This document shows positions 1-8,195 of a stretch of 64,000 nt of DNA, one piece after another. The notes beneath the pieces were generated by a model, which saw nothing but the letters and a program-made list of their open reading frames with translations, ran no database searches and was not told the DNA's origin. The first letter of the stretch is position 1, and each line of letters begins with the position of its first letter. The stretch covers positions 1,178,001 through 1,242,000 of the forward strand of contig NZ_ADVG01000005.1 of the NCBI RefSeq assembly GCF_000178855.1, given 5' to 3'. The DNA comes from Ktedonobacter racemifer DSM 44963 (GTDB taxonomy: Bacteria > Chloroflexota > Ktedonobacteria > Ktedonobacterales > Ktedonobacteraceae). Position numbers and translations under genes: made by a program.

Positions 1-676
1 TAACAATGATCGCCTTTATAGTTCCTCAGATTGAGACCTGTATCAACTGGCTGATCAATATTCACCTATATCCTGCTGTTGCCCAGTTCACATCATCAAA
101 CGAAAGATACCATGAAAAGAAAAATTTCTCTATAAATTTTTGCCAGTAGTAACACAGATAAAGCATCTAAATGTTCTGGTCCGCAAACCCATAACTCACT
201 ATAAATAGCATAACTTCTAAACTATTTAATGTGGGATATCATGGGGAGGCGGCTTCTCACCACTAAGTACACCTACCCCATGCGAAGAATAGCAGATATT
301 GAGGAGAAACTCGACTATTTAGCGCAGAGACATCAACCTGGCAGATAAATATGCGTTGGGTGTAGTATGCGCTGCAAGGCATACAAGGAGTGGTCAGAGG
401 AGCCGGTGTAGACAAGGTCTTCATCGACTGCGACTGAAGCATGAATCACGTCCTCGTTTGGTGACACCAACGTTTCTCGCCCGAGTGAGCGTTGAGCGCG
501 CAGAGGTTGCCAACGTTCCTTTCATTGGGGTACACTTCTAAAAGTGTATCTATATCTTAACAAACACTCATGGCGCTTATCTTGCACCTCTTGCGAATGC
601 AAAAGTCTTTCACAACAAAGCTCCGTCTCATTGAGATGATACGGGGAGAAGAGTCTCTTGAAGAGAGAGGAGTAAT
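1..676. other. Non-coding or unassigned left edge
   Basis: No convincing gene was found here. The sequence is AT-rich up to about position 300. A 39-codon reading frame at 229-348 on the + strand ends in a charged peptide, and a 61-codon frame follows at 356-541; neither has a good ribosome site or a recognisable family. The last 30 bases carry the Shine-Dalgarno sequence of the next gene. Confidence 0.5.
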
Positions 677-1615
677 GTGCCTCACTTTACACTTAGTCAC
701 TCAACCAACCATACACAGATAGATCAGGCTCTGCAACAGCTTGTTGAACGATATGAGTCTTCCTTTCCCGAGCGCATCACCGCATACTACCTAACAGGGA
801 GCTATGCCGATGAGAGCGATGTACAAACAAGCGATGTAGACCTCGATATTATCTTCCGTGAGCGCTTTCGCAACATAGAGGAGCGCCAGCTCGCGGAACA
901 GTTGCGAGACGAGTTTACGGCACGCACTAAACGTCGACAACTCGAATTCGATATCTCCCTCACCGAGGAAGAGGCGTTCCGCGCCAGGGGCATCGACCCC
1001 AATCTCAAGCTAGCTGGGCAGCGTCTCTTCGGCGAGGATATCTGCGCACGCTATCCCTTGATACCTATCGAAGAGTGGGCGCATGAGCGCATGCATGCCG
1101 TCTACTATCTACTCACCCACGTCTACCCCAGAGAGGGCCGCCTGAACCTGGACTACCCCGAATGGAGCGATGAGTTCTTTGGCTATATGAATCGCACCGT
1201 CACGCTCGCGAATGGGAGCGAGGCCCCCTGCACACGCAACCTGCTCCGCACTACGGGCTGGGCCGCGACAGCGCTGCTGGCGTTCCAGGCTAGAGCATAC
1301 GTGGCGCGCAAACGCGACTGCCACCTCACCTACCGGCAACATATCGATGACGAGTGGGGAACATTGTTAGAGAGTCTCTATACCCTCTGTCGCCAGCGCT
1401 GGCACTACCTGCTCCCCACCAGCACCCAGGAGCGCCAACAGTTACGAGGAATTTGCCAGCTCGTACAGGGCTTTGAGCAGCACTTTATGCGCCAGTATAA
1501 GCAGTTCATTCTGACCGAGTTACAGGCAGACTCAGAGGAACTAAAGCAACGCACACGCGAATTCCAACAACGCTTCCCCCTGCACGACGCCGAGGTAGAG
1601 GCAGCACTCCGATGA
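677..1615 (+). CDS. Nucleotidyltransferase-domain protein
   Basis: This 312-residue protein has an N-terminal DNA polymerase beta-like nucleotidyltransferase fold. It shows GSYADES followed by SDVDLDIIF at about residues 41-60, the GS...DxD pattern that binds metal and NTP in aminoglycoside adenylyltransferases and MNT-type enzymes. The remaining 200 residues are mostly helical and may bind substrate. The start is GTG at 677, preceded by AGAGAGGAG at about 5 nt; an ATG two bases upstream is in another frame. The gene stands alone and converges on the ABC exporter operon across a hairpin terminator. The substrate cannot be read from sequence. Antibiotic modification or a toxin-antitoxin role are both possible, but no partner gene is adjacent. 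Confidence 0.75.
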   Translation: MPHFTLSHSTNHTQIDQALQQLVERYESSFPERITAYYLTGSYADESDVQTSDVDLDIIFRERFRNIEERQLAEQLRDEFTARTKRRQLEFDISLTEEEAFRARGIDPNLKLAGQRLFGEDICARYPLIPIEEWAHERMHAVYYLLTHVYPREGRLNLDYPEWSDEFFGYMNRTVTLANGSEAPCTRNLLRTTGWAATALLAFQARAYVARKRDCHLTYRQHIDDEWGTLLESLYTLCRQRWHYLLPTSTQERQQLRGICQLVQGFEQHFMRQYKQFILTELQADSEELKQRTREFQQRFPLHDAEVEAALR

Positions 1616-1625
1616 ATTTTCATCA

Positions 1626-1663
1626 ATCATGTATGGTCCATGCTGGCATGGACCATACATGAT
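1626..1663. terminator. Bidirectional hairpin between convergent genes
   Basis: A perfect 17-bp inverted repeat with a 4-nt loop lies between the convergent nucleotidyltransferase gene and the ABC ATPase gene. Its core, GTCCATG-N4-CATGGAC, recurs elsewhere in the window. Confidence 0.7.
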
Positions 1664-1671
1664 ATGCCTCT

Positions 1672-2721
1672 CTAGACTGTCACGCCCTGCTCTTGCAAGA
1701 GCAGGTCCTCTTCGTAGATACGGCGAATCACATCTTCGATCTCTGGCTCCTGGAAGGTGACATCGCGCAGGCGATGCCGCTCGCCCAACCAGGCCACCAG
1801 CTCATGCGCGGGCAGGGTATCGCGCGCAAAGCTGAGCCAGACACGCGGTCCCTCAGATCGCACCAGGCGTACACCAGGTGGGAGAGTTGGTAGCACAACC
1901 TGGTCCTGTTCGTCGCGGGCCAGTTGGTCCAGCTCAGCGGGATCAAGGACCGCGATCAGCGTACGCTCGCCGCCGAAGCGCTCTCGAATGTCCGCTACCG
2001 AACCATCGTAAAGCTTACGACCGTGATCGATAATGACCATGCGGGGACAGAGTGTCTCGACGTCATCCATATCATGAGTTGTCAGCAAGACCGTGGTCTT
2101 CCGCTCGGAATTCAGTTGCAGCAAGAACTCGCGGATACGAGCCTTGGCCACAACGTCCAGGCCAATGGTTGGCTCATCCAGATAAAGTAGCTCCGGATCA
2201 TGCAGGAGCGCGGCCGCGATATCTCCACGCATCCGCTGGCCCAACGAGAGCTGGCGCACAGGCGTATCAATAAACTCGTTTAAGTCGAGTGTCTCGCGCA
2301 GCTGCTCCAGATTCGCGCGGTGGCGCTCCTCCGGCACCTGGTAGAGGTGGCGCAGGAGGCGTAGCGAGTCTATAAGGGGCAGATCCCACCAGAGCTGGGT
2401 TCGCTGCCCAAAGACCACGCCGATACGTGAGGCCAGTTCGCGTCGCTGACGGATGGGTTCCAGGCCCGCCACGCGTAGAGTGCCACCGCTGGGCGTCAGG
2501 ATGCCCGTCATCATTTTAATCGATGTGCTTTTCCCCGCCCCGTTGGGACCCACCAGGCCAAGCATCTCCCCGCGCTCAACACGCAGCGAGACATCCTGGA
2601 CCGCGTTCACCAGGCGCAGCTCTGGATTGACGATACTGCGTATTCCACCCAGCATTCCAGGCCGGCGCCGGGCCAGACGAAAGGTCTTCGTCATCTGCTC
2701 AACCTCAATGATTGCCGACAT
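1672..2721 (-). CDS. ABC-2 type exporter, ATP-binding subunit
   Basis: This 349-residue ATPase powers an ABC-2 exporter. Walker A is GPNGAGKST at residues 58-66, the signature is LSLGQ at 158-162, and Walker B is LLYLDEP at 178-184, followed by the switch histidine in LLTTHDMDD. About 100 residues follow the ATPase core, as in DrrA/NatA-like subunits. The start ATG at 2721 has AAAGGGG upstream. It is the last gene of a three-gene minus-strand operon, after two permeases of the DUF990/ABC2_membrane_6 type. The exported substrate is unknown. Confidence 0.9.
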   Translation of the reverse strand: MSAIIEVEQMTKTFRLARRRPGMLGGIRSIVNPELRLVNAVQDVSLRVERGEMLGLVGPNGAGKSTSIKMMTGILTPSGGTLRVAGLEPIRQRRELASRIGVVFGQRTQLWWDLPLIDSLRLLRHLYQVPEERHRANLEQLRETLDLNEFIDTPVRQLSLGQRMRGDIAAALLHDPELLYLDEPTIGLDVVAKARIREFLLQLNSERKTTVLLTTHDMDDVETLCPRMVIIDHGRKLYDGSVADIRERFGGERTLIAVLDPAELDQLARDEQDQVVLPTLPPGVRLVRSEGPRVWLSFARDTLPAHELVAWLGERHRLRDVTFQEPEIEDVIRRIYEEDLLLQEQGVTV

Positions 2722-2799
2722 GTTTTACCCCTTTCATAAATGACAATTTACTTCTTATCCGAGATCCTGAGCGCGCTTGCCGTGCCATCTTCAGGTGGT

Positions 2800-2853
2800 C
2801 CCCGAATGGGGGAAGCGCTAGTTACGCGAGTGACGCGCGCCCCCGAATGGGGG
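2800..2853. repeat. Pair of short GAAT-loop palindromes
   Basis: Two copies of CCCCGAATGGGG, at 2800-2811 and 2841-2852, sit about 30 bp apart in the 150-bp gap between permease and ATPase genes. Each can form a 4-5 bp hairpin. Attenuation, mRNA processing or remnants of a repeat array are all possible. Confidence 0.4.
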
Positions 2854-2873
2854 TTGAATTTCGGAATAAGATC

Positions 2874-3695
2874 TTAGTTGCCAGTGCTTTGATATTGACG
2901 AACGCCAAAGCGCCAGGCCAGCACGCAGACAGTGGCAAAGGCCAACGCCAGGACAGGCGCACAAAAGGCCAGCCAGAGCGGAAGGCCAAAGGGCAGAGGC
3001 CGCTCAAGAATGTAGCAGACTGGAATATAGGAGCCAAAGGCCAGAGGCACAATAAAGAGAAAGAAGCGCTGCATCAAGGCGTTATACGCCGTGAGCGGAT
3101 AGCTCAGCATCTCACGCCCCCCGTAGGAGAGCACATTGGTGATCTCCACTGCCTCGATGGTCCAGAAACAGATGGTCGCGCCAAGCAGCAGGATCGCCAC
3201 AAAAATGAGCGCTGTACTGACAATACCAACCGGCAGTAAAAGCGCCTTGATCCAGGTCCAGTGGAGCTGGGGCAACAACGTCAGGGAGTAGCCCATTGAT
3301 AACACGCCTAGCGAGATACGCCCCAGACGGCGCAGGCGAAAATCGCTGCCCACAATCTGGAGGAAGACCCCCGTTGGACGCAGGAGCACCCGGTCAAACT
3401 CGCCCTTGCGAATCGTCTCAGGGAAGTTGTCGATACCTGCGCCCACCAGCTCGGCCACGCCAAAGCTCAAATTGATCACTGAGCTGAGAAAGGCCACCTC
3501 GCCCACCTTCCAGCCAAGCAGGTCGGGGAAGGGGATGAAGAACAGCAGGAGCGCGAAAAACTCCAGCCCGGTCACCGCCAGGTACGAGCCAATATCCAGT
3601 AACAGATTAACCTTGTACTGAAACTGAGTCTTGATCTGCATGCCCACCAGGTAGCGGTAGAGGCGCAGATCGGCCAGAAATGTTGATAGCATCAT
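2874..3695 (-). CDS. ABC-2 family permease (DUF990 type), second subunit
   Basis: This 273-residue integral membrane protein has about six hydrophobic segments, with first helices near residues 30-60 and 110-150. It resembles the ABC2_membrane_6 (DUF990) permeases, including the N-terminal YLVGMQIKTQFQYKVNLL stretch. A Shine-Dalgarno GAGAGGA precedes the ATG at 3695; an ATG one codon later is an alternative. It is flanked by the other permease (15 bp upstream) and the ATPase (150 bp downstream), so the three probably form one heteromeric exporter. Confidence 0.85.
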   Translation of the reverse strand: MMLSTFLADLRLYRYLVGMQIKTQFQYKVNLLLDIGSYLAVTGLEFFALLLFFIPFPDLLGWKVGEVAFLSSVINLSFGVAELVGAGIDNFPETIRKGEFDRVLLRPTGVFLQIVGSDFRLRRLGRISLGVLSMGYSLTLLPQLHWTWIKALLLPVGIVSTALIFVAILLLGATICFWTIEAVEITNVLSYGGREMLSYPLTAYNALMQRFFLFIVPLAFGSYIPVCYILERPLPFGLPLWLAFCAPVLALAFATVCVLAWRFGVRQYQSTGN

Positions 3696-3710
3696 ATAAA
3701 CACTCCTCTC

Positions 3711-4505
3711 TTAACCGCCCTGAGACACCACGCGACGCGTCGCGATGGTAGTCACGGCACGCGCGATCAGGATAAGGACTAGCAGCCAGCCCAGTTGGCG
3801 CACAAACTCAAACCAGAAGTCGGTCAGCGTCATCTTGCCCAGAAAGGCCAGCGCGGGCGCGTTCATAAAGCCATTGAACGGCAACCAACCCGCAAATGTC
3901 CGCAGCCAGCCAGGGAAGAAGTAGACCGGCACATAGGACCCGGTAAAAAACTGCGAGATAACCACTGACATCGTGACCATGGCTCGCCCTTCAAGAATCC
4001 AGAAGGCAAAGATGTTATAGAGAAAACGATAGGCCACACCCAGCAGAATAGCGGGCGGCAGCATCAAGAGAAGCGTGCCCCAGCTCGTCCAGGAGACAGG
4101 CGTGCCTATATGAAACAAAAACATGCCTGCCACGTAAATAGGCAGCGCACGGAAGAACAGGAAGAAGAGGCTCCGTCCCACTTCGCGGCTAAACCAATAC
4201 AAGCAGAAGTCGCAGGGCTTGCTTAGATCCGACACGACCTCCCCGGTGCGAATTGTCATCATCAGGTCCATCCAACCAAATGGCGAAATGACCATAAGGA
4301 AGGATTGTAAGAGCCAGGTATAGCGCAGGCTATCCTGAACGCTATAGCCAGGGACCGCTGGTCGCGCGTGATAGAGCGCGATGATGATATAGCTAAACAG
4401 GGTACAGAAGAAAATGTTGGTCACCAGGCCCGAAATATTGGCCCAGCGATAGATTAATTGGCGGCGAAATGCGGTCAACGCCACCTCAACATAAAAAGGG
4501 AACAT
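3711..4505 (-). CDS. ABC-2 family permease (DUF990 type), first subunit
   Basis: This 264-residue membrane protein begins MFPFYVEVALTAFRRQLIYR and has about six transmembrane segments. It is typical of the partner permease in DUF990-type exporters. The start at 4505 is chosen because AAGGAG lies 5-6 nt upstream; the frame stays open to 4541 without a good ribosome site. It is the promoter-proximal gene of the operon and lies head to tail with the second permease. Confidence 0.85.
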   Translation of the reverse strand: MFPFYVEVALTAFRRQLIYRWANISGLVTNIFFCTLFSYIIIALYHARPAVPGYSVQDSLRYTWLLQSFLMVISPFGWMDLMMTIRTGEVVSDLSKPCDFCLYWFSREVGRSLFFLFFRALPIYVAGMFLFHIGTPVSWTSWGTLLLMLPPAILLGVAYRFLYNIFAFWILEGRAMVTMSVVISQFFTGSYVPVYFFPGWLRTFAGWLPFNGFMNAPALAFLGKMTLTDFWFEFVRQLGWLLVLILIARAVTTIATRRVVSQGG

Positions 4506-4822
4506 ATCACTCCTTGCAAAGGACAGCCAGAGAGAGCACAAAACGCCCTACTCTGATGAAAGGACTGTGACAAAACGTGGCTTATGTGCATGCAAACCAG
4601 GTACACGGACAAGGCCGTGTTGATGGAGAAGATGTGGAAAGGAAATTATCGGGGACACGACGAAACCGGGATGGCTCACAACCAACCCGTAAGGAAGAAA
4701 AACAAGTACCGGAAAACCCCTACGCGCCAAAGAGAGCGTTATCTTCACGCGAAGGAGCACTATTATAGCATCAGCCACCATAGCTTAGCAAGTCCTTTGC
4801 CCTTCGCGCCTGCGGCGCTCAG
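4506..4822. other. Upstream region of ABC exporter operon plus leader motif
   Basis: No gene was recognised. The stretch should hold the promoter of the minus-strand exporter operon, but no clear -35/-10 pair was found. Its right edge carries the 17-bp leader motif CGCGCCTGCGGCGCTCA at 4805-4821, immediately before a large palindrome. Confidence 0.4.
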
Positions 4823-4883
4823 AAGTAAGGGGTATCTGGTGGCGGGATGGCTTCGCCATCCCGCCACCAGATACCCCTTACTT
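4823..4883. terminator. 29-bp perfect palindrome downstream of split nitroreductase gene
   Basis: Arms 4823-4851 and 4855-4883 are perfectly complementary with a 3-nt TTC loop. The structure lies 55 bp past the stop of the minus-strand nitroreductase fragment, so it could terminate that transcript. It belongs to the palindrome family that follows the CGCGCCTGCGGCGCTCA leader. Confidence 0.6.
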
Positions 4884-4938
4884 GGTGTTGGATGTGGGCG
4901 AACGCTCACACCCAAACACCACATTATTCTTCCCAGGG

Positions 4939-5085
4939 CTAACTTGCCAGCCGAGAAAGGGAAGATCGATGTGCCCACAGGAACTCGTGAATGCCTCTTG
5001 ATCGATATACAAATCTCAGAAGTGGAGGATAGGCAACTTCCGCCTGTGAAGCGGGGATAATCTCAGGCCTCTCTAACACATACTG
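4939..5085 (-). pseudogene. 3' fragment of deazaflavin nitroreductase-family gene, cut off by IS607-like element
   Basis: Read on the minus strand, this frame runs QYVLERPEIIPASQ through LLRFVYRSRGIHEFLWAHR and ends at TAG after 48 codons. It is the C-terminal end expected of a DUF385-type deazaflavin-dependent nitroreductase (compare the family pattern LTxPxIIPAS...EFLxL). It has no start of its own. Rejoined to the 5' fragment at 7012-7320 after removal of 5086-7011, it continues in frame as KTGG-QYVLERPEII and gives a protein of about 151 residues, the usual family length. Confidence 0.85.
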
Positions 5086-5210
5086 CCTTTCTAAATCTAC
5101 TCAAAAGTGCTTACACACCCTCAAATAGATTCAATTGCTGCACTTGCCCCTTACAGGAAGCCCCTTTGACTTCTACGCCGCTTTGGGTCGCATGCAGCAC
5201 ACCGCACTCA
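5066..5210 (-). ncRNA. Predicted TnpB-associated omegaRNA/reRNA with guide
   Basis: TnpB guide RNAs are made from the 3' end of tnpB through the right end of the IS into flanking DNA. The right end mapped here is at 5086, so the scaffold should overlap the last ~100 nt of tnpB. The guide should begin at 5085 on the minus strand with CAGTATGTGTTAGAGAGG, the interrupted nitroreductase gene. The boundaries are inferred; no transcript evidence is available. Confidence 0.4.
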
Positions 5211-6370
5211 GGACGAGCCTGAGTGTGTGGCTCTTGCCGAGCAAAAAACCTCGTCAGGATATTGTGCGCACTATTCTCATCGCGATCCATAACGAGTCCA
5301 CATTCGACACAACAATACGTTCTCTTCCACAGTGGCATGGCTTGCAGATTCCCACAGCCACTACACTGCTTGGAGGTATTGCGCTCATCTAAAAAGTGAA
5401 GGTCCTTCCCGTACAATTGGCTTTTGTAGGTGAGCATTTGAATGAAAGTGTACAAGCCCCACTCATTGAATACTGCACGATTGAGGTGTTTGTTGCGCTC
5501 TCGATGCTCTTTCGTGACCATTTGTCTTTGGGAAAGGTCCCCAACCACAACGGTTCTCTCAACCAGTTTGTGGGCTATCAAGTGTGACGCTTTATGAAGA
5601 CTATCCTGTTGTTTATTGCGTTTCTTCTGCGAAACGCGCTTGTAGACCTTGCTTAAGTGAATATATCGACGTGATTTCTTTTTGCACTTGTCACGCTTGG
5701 AACGAATCTTATCCAGTTGTTTGTTGTGCCAACGTGCCCCCTTGAAGCCGCCAATGGTATAGACTCTGCCTTGCTCATTGACGCCTGTTGCCAGGGTCTT
5801 GATGCCTAGATCAAAAGCAACCGTTCCTTCTGTTTCGTGTCGTTTCTCGTTGCGCTCTCTGACAAATGAGGCAGAGTAGTTGCCTCTGCCATCGCGACTG
5901 ATCGCCACTTCTCGAAAACCCTCTGGGGGCGCTTCTGTGAGGCGTGCAACAATGTTGGGATACACCTTTGCACCATGTTTCCCTCCACCACCAGTAGGCA
6001 GAATGAGCGTATCGCCTTCAATCTTGAGATACATTGCAGGATAGCAGAGCGTGAAAAAGCAGTGACGTGGGCGTACTCGCGGGAATCCTGGCGTCTCTCC
6101 TGCTTTGACTCTGCGATAGAAGGCTTTCATCGCACCATGAAGGCGGTAGTAGACCTCTTGCAGCAGTTTACCATAGACCTGAACGAGCTCAGGATCATGC
6201 TGTTTGCTCTCTTGCAAGCTTCGTTTAGCTTCGTAGAGATCCCACTTCTCGCCCTCTCTGAGCCGCATCACCCACCAGTTGTACAGCCCTCTACACTTGC
6301 TTTGCATGAACTCAAGCGTAGCGGCATCCTGCTCGCTCACGTCAATCTTGATCTTTTTGCAAAGCAGCAT
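5111..6370 (-). CDS. tnpB: TnpB RNA-guided nuclease with rearranged RuvC site
   Basis: This is a full-length 419-residue TnpB. RuvC-I is FDLGIKTLA with D187. RuvC-III is MDRDENSAHNI with D364. The zinc finger is C336-x2-C339 and C354-x2-C357. At the RuvC-II position, where most TnpBs read IED or VEDL, this one reads VVVGDLS with glycine at 277. A glutamate, E329 in LDERNTSK, lies 52 residues further on and matches the relocated glutamate described for Fanzor and some TnpB lineages. The protein is therefore more likely an alternative-site nuclease than a dead one. Its start overlaps the 3' end of tnpA, suggesting translational coupling. It cleaves DNA under guidance of the RNA made from the element's right end. 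Confidence 0.85.
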   Translation of the reverse strand: MLLCKKIKIDVSEQDAATLEFMQSKCRGLYNWWVMRLREGEKWDLYEAKRSLQESKQHDPELVQVYGKLLQEVYYRLHGAMKAFYRRVKAGETPGFPRVRPRHCFFTLCYPAMYLKIEGDTLILPTGGGGKHGAKVYPNIVARLTEAPPEGFREVAISRDGRGNYSASFVRERNEKRHETEGTVAFDLGIKTLATGVNEQGRVYTIGGFKGARWHNKQLDKIRSKRDKCKKKSRRYIHLSKVYKRVSQKKRNKQQDSLHKASHLIAHKLVERTVVVGDLSQRQMVTKEHRERNKHLNRAVFNEWGLYTFIQMLTYKSQLYGKDLHFLDERNTSKQCSGCGNLQAMPLWKRTYCCVECGLVMDRDENSAHNILTRFFARQEPHTQARPECGVLHATQSGVEVKGASCKGQVQQLNLFEGV

Positions 6371-6956
6371 CTTTTATTGCTTTCTTGTAGGAGCGCAATC
6401 CGTGAAGCCGGGCCGAAAAGACGGTCACGATAGCAATCAAATCTCGCACAAGCTCTTGTTCAGGAGAAAGGTTTTCGCCATTGATGACCACGAGTTCGGT
6501 ATGGTGTCGCTCGCAAAACACTTCAAAGTATTCATAACCAAAGCGAACTAGCCGATCCCGATGGGCAAGAACAATGCGCCGTACCTGACCAAGCTCCACC
6601 ATCTCCATGAGACGATTGAAGTGTTTGCGTTTATAGTTGAGTCCACTACCAATATCCGACATCCATTCATCGACCTTGAGCGAATGCTGGTGACAATAGG
6701 CTTCTAACGCTTTTGTTTGATGAAGCAAATCAGGCTTTTGAGCAATCCCAGAGACACGTGAGTAAGCGATGGTGAGGCCCTGTTCTGGCGCTTTAAACCC
6801 GCGATACTCAAGGTATTGATCGTGCGTATAGTAACGCCTGTTTGATTGTGGAGAACGGTGAGCAACTAATTTGCCTTCACGGTCCCATTTTTGGAGCGTT
6901 TTGGTGGACTTGCCAATAAGTTTTCCGAATGCCTGGATATCGTATGTGTTCTTCAT
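6342..6956 (-). CDS. tnpA: IS607-family serine recombinase (TnpA)
   Basis: The 204-residue transposase begins with a MerR-like helix-turn-helix (FGKLIGKSTKTLQKWDREGKL). A small serine-recombinase domain follows, with the catalytic serine in IAYSRVSG and the conserved IVLAHRDRLVRFGYE arginine-rich stretch. The C-terminal LIAIVTVFSARLHGLRSYKKA helix matches IS607 enzymes. The start ATG at 6956 (MKNTYDIQAFG) fits the family; a GTG two codons upstream is also open. It catalyses excision and insertion at GG cores and is encoded just inside the element's left end. Confidence 0.9.
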   Translation of the reverse strand: MKNTYDIQAFGKLIGKSTKTLQKWDREGKLVAHRSPQSNRRYYTHDQYLEYRGFKAPEQGLTIAYSRVSGIAQKPDLLHQTKALEAYCHQHSLKVDEWMSDIGSGLNYKRKHFNRLMEMVELGQVRRIVLAHRDRLVRFGYEYFEVFCERHHTELVVINGENLSPEQELVRDLIAIVTVFSARLHGLRSYKKAIKDAALQKDQD

Positions 6957-7011
6957 AAACACATTTTAACACAATTTAGTGCTTATGTCAAAACTGTTTC
7001 ATAACCTCCTC

Positions 7012-7320
7012 CCCACCTGTCTTGAGAACACAACGGTCAGCGGCCATCACATTGCGGACCCAATCAACATTCTTTGCCTCCCCATAGAGCACTGCCATAA
7101 CAAAACCATCACCCAGTGGATACGCCGAGAGAGGTGTGATATATTCTCGGCCACTGCTTCGTCCAAGATGCTTGAGCACAGAATAGGTGCGCAAACACCC
7201 TCCAGAAATTTTGAGGAAGAGCGCGTTCGATCTCTTATTTAGTTGCCGCCTGGGGCGCGCTTCAATTGTCTCTTGCTGTTCTGTATTTACTGACACGGTA
7301 CCACCTGCTTTCTCGTTCAC
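7012..7320 (-). pseudogene. 5' fragment of deazaflavin nitroreductase-family gene
   Basis: This frame encodes the N-terminal 103 residues of a DUF385-type F420/deazaflavin-dependent nitroreductase. It has the typical LFLKISGG, the GREYITPLSAYPLGDGFVMAVLYG strand pair, and VDWVRNVMAADRCVLKTGG. Past KTGG the frame enters the IS and stops after seven foreign codons at 6988. GTG at 7320 is one start; the GTG at 7296 has GGTGG just before it and may be the true start. Its remainder is at 4939-5085. The gene lies back to back with a tetR gene, so the regulator may control it. Confidence 0.85.
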
Positions 7321-7486
7321 CTTTTTTCAAGCTTGTTTTGCAAAAGTCCCTATTTGACAGGCATGCTATTTTGTAACGTAAAAGAAATTTCGTAACATGT
7401 TGTCTCTTTCCAAGTGTAGCCTGGCTCCTGGCTGGAAACAAGCCACAATCGGAGCCAACTGTTAGATATGTAACAAGGAGCGCAAG

Positions 7487-8155
7487 ATGTCACACTCGCC
7501 TGGTGATTTGCGTGTGAGGCGCACCCAGAAGCTCATCCGGGATGCGTTCATCGCCTTGATAGAAGAGCGCGGTTTCGATGCCATCACTGTTGGAGAGGTT
7601 GCAAGCCGTGCGATGGTCAGCCGAACCGCCTTCTATCGCTACTATGAGGATAAATACGACCTGGTCATGAAACTATTTGAGGAGACCGTCATTACTATAA
7701 ACCGGGATTTCGATGTCTTTCGTCGCGATGCATTGAGCACTGCTGACCCCAAAACCCCTGCGCAGTCCTGGACCCAACTCTTCAAATATGCCGAGGAAGC
7801 CATTCCCACGCCCCTACCATATGTGGAACTCTTCGAGCATGTTGCGGAATATGAGAGGCTGTATCGGGCGCTGCTTGGCAAGAGGGGGAGTTCCTGGTTT
7901 GTAATGAACATGCGGGCATATCTCGCCGATATGATAAGCGAGCGTCTCCAGGAGTTGGTAAAGGCTTTCAACGGGAATCTCGGAGTTTCTCGCGTGTTGA
8001 TGGACGGATTTGTGCCCGCCCAAATTGCCGCGCTCCTGGTTGATACCATCACCTGGTGGCTAGAGCAGGGAAGGCCCTACACGACCAGGCAGATAGCCAT
8101 GTACTACTACCACATGATGTGCTCGATCCTCAAGGATGTTCCCACGTGGGAATAG
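7487..8155 (+). CDS. TetR/AcrR-family transcriptional regulator
   Basis: This 222-residue regulator has an N-terminal TetR helix-turn-helix: RRTQKLIRDAFIALIEERGFDAITVGEVASRAMVSRTAFYRYYEDKYDL, at about residues 9-57. The C-terminal ligand domain is poorly conserved but resembles TetR_C_33-like helices. AAGGAGCGCAAG precedes the ATG. It is divergent from the broken nitroreductase gene; the 166-bp gap has a TTGACA box at 7354-7359 and two GTAAC repeats (about 7373 and 7392) that could be part of an operator. The ligand is unknown. Confidence 0.9.
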   Translation: MSHSPGDLRVRRTQKLIRDAFIALIEERGFDAITVGEVASRAMVSRTAFYRYYEDKYDLVMKLFEETVITINRDFDVFRRDALSTADPKTPAQSWTQLFKYAEEAIPTPLPYVELFEHVAEYERLYRALLGKRGSSWFVMNMRAYLADMISERLQELVKAFNGNLGVSRVLMDGFVPAQIAALLVDTITWWLEQGRPYTTRQIAMYYYHMMCSILKDVPTWE

Positions 8156-8190
8156 TATGCCTCTCGCTACCAAACAACGGGAGGCATACT
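8154..8190. terminator. Hairpin between convergent tetR and coiled-coil genes
   Basis: A 10-12 bp stem (AGTATGCCTC with GAGGCATACT) encloses a loop of about 13 nt. It begins at the tetR stop codon and serves both converging genes. Confidence 0.6.
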
Positions 8191-8195
8191 ACCAT

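Larger units (their letters stand above)
5086..7011 (-). mobile_element. IS607-like insertion sequence (serine recombinase + TnpB), 1926 bp
   Basis: The ends are deduced by rejoining the broken nitroreductase gene: removing 5086-7011 restores the frame exactly. A GG dinucleotide (CC on the + strand) stands at both junctions, 5086-5087 and 7012-7013, as expected for IS607 recombination at a GG core without target duplication. The octamer AGTGCTTA occurs near both ends in the same orientation (5106-5113 and 6978-6985) and may bind the transposase. The element holds tnpA and tnpB overlapping by 29 nt. Confidence 0.8.

Noticed and set aside
356..541. Possible 61-codon gene at the left edge
   Set aside because: Arg/His-rich product without homology or ribosome site; composition looks random.
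2800..2853. CRISPR array remnant between exporter genes
   Set aside because: Only two 12-bp palindromes with no shared flanks or spacer structure; too little to call an array.
5111..6370. TnpB as a dead nuclease because the RuvC-II glutamate is missing
   Set aside because: A glutamate at residue 329 matches the known relocated position, and the other catalytic and zinc residues are intact.
6988..7320. Short intact nitroreductase gene
   Set aside because: The last seven codons come from the IS607-like element; the missing C-terminus is found at 4939-5085, so it is a broken gene.
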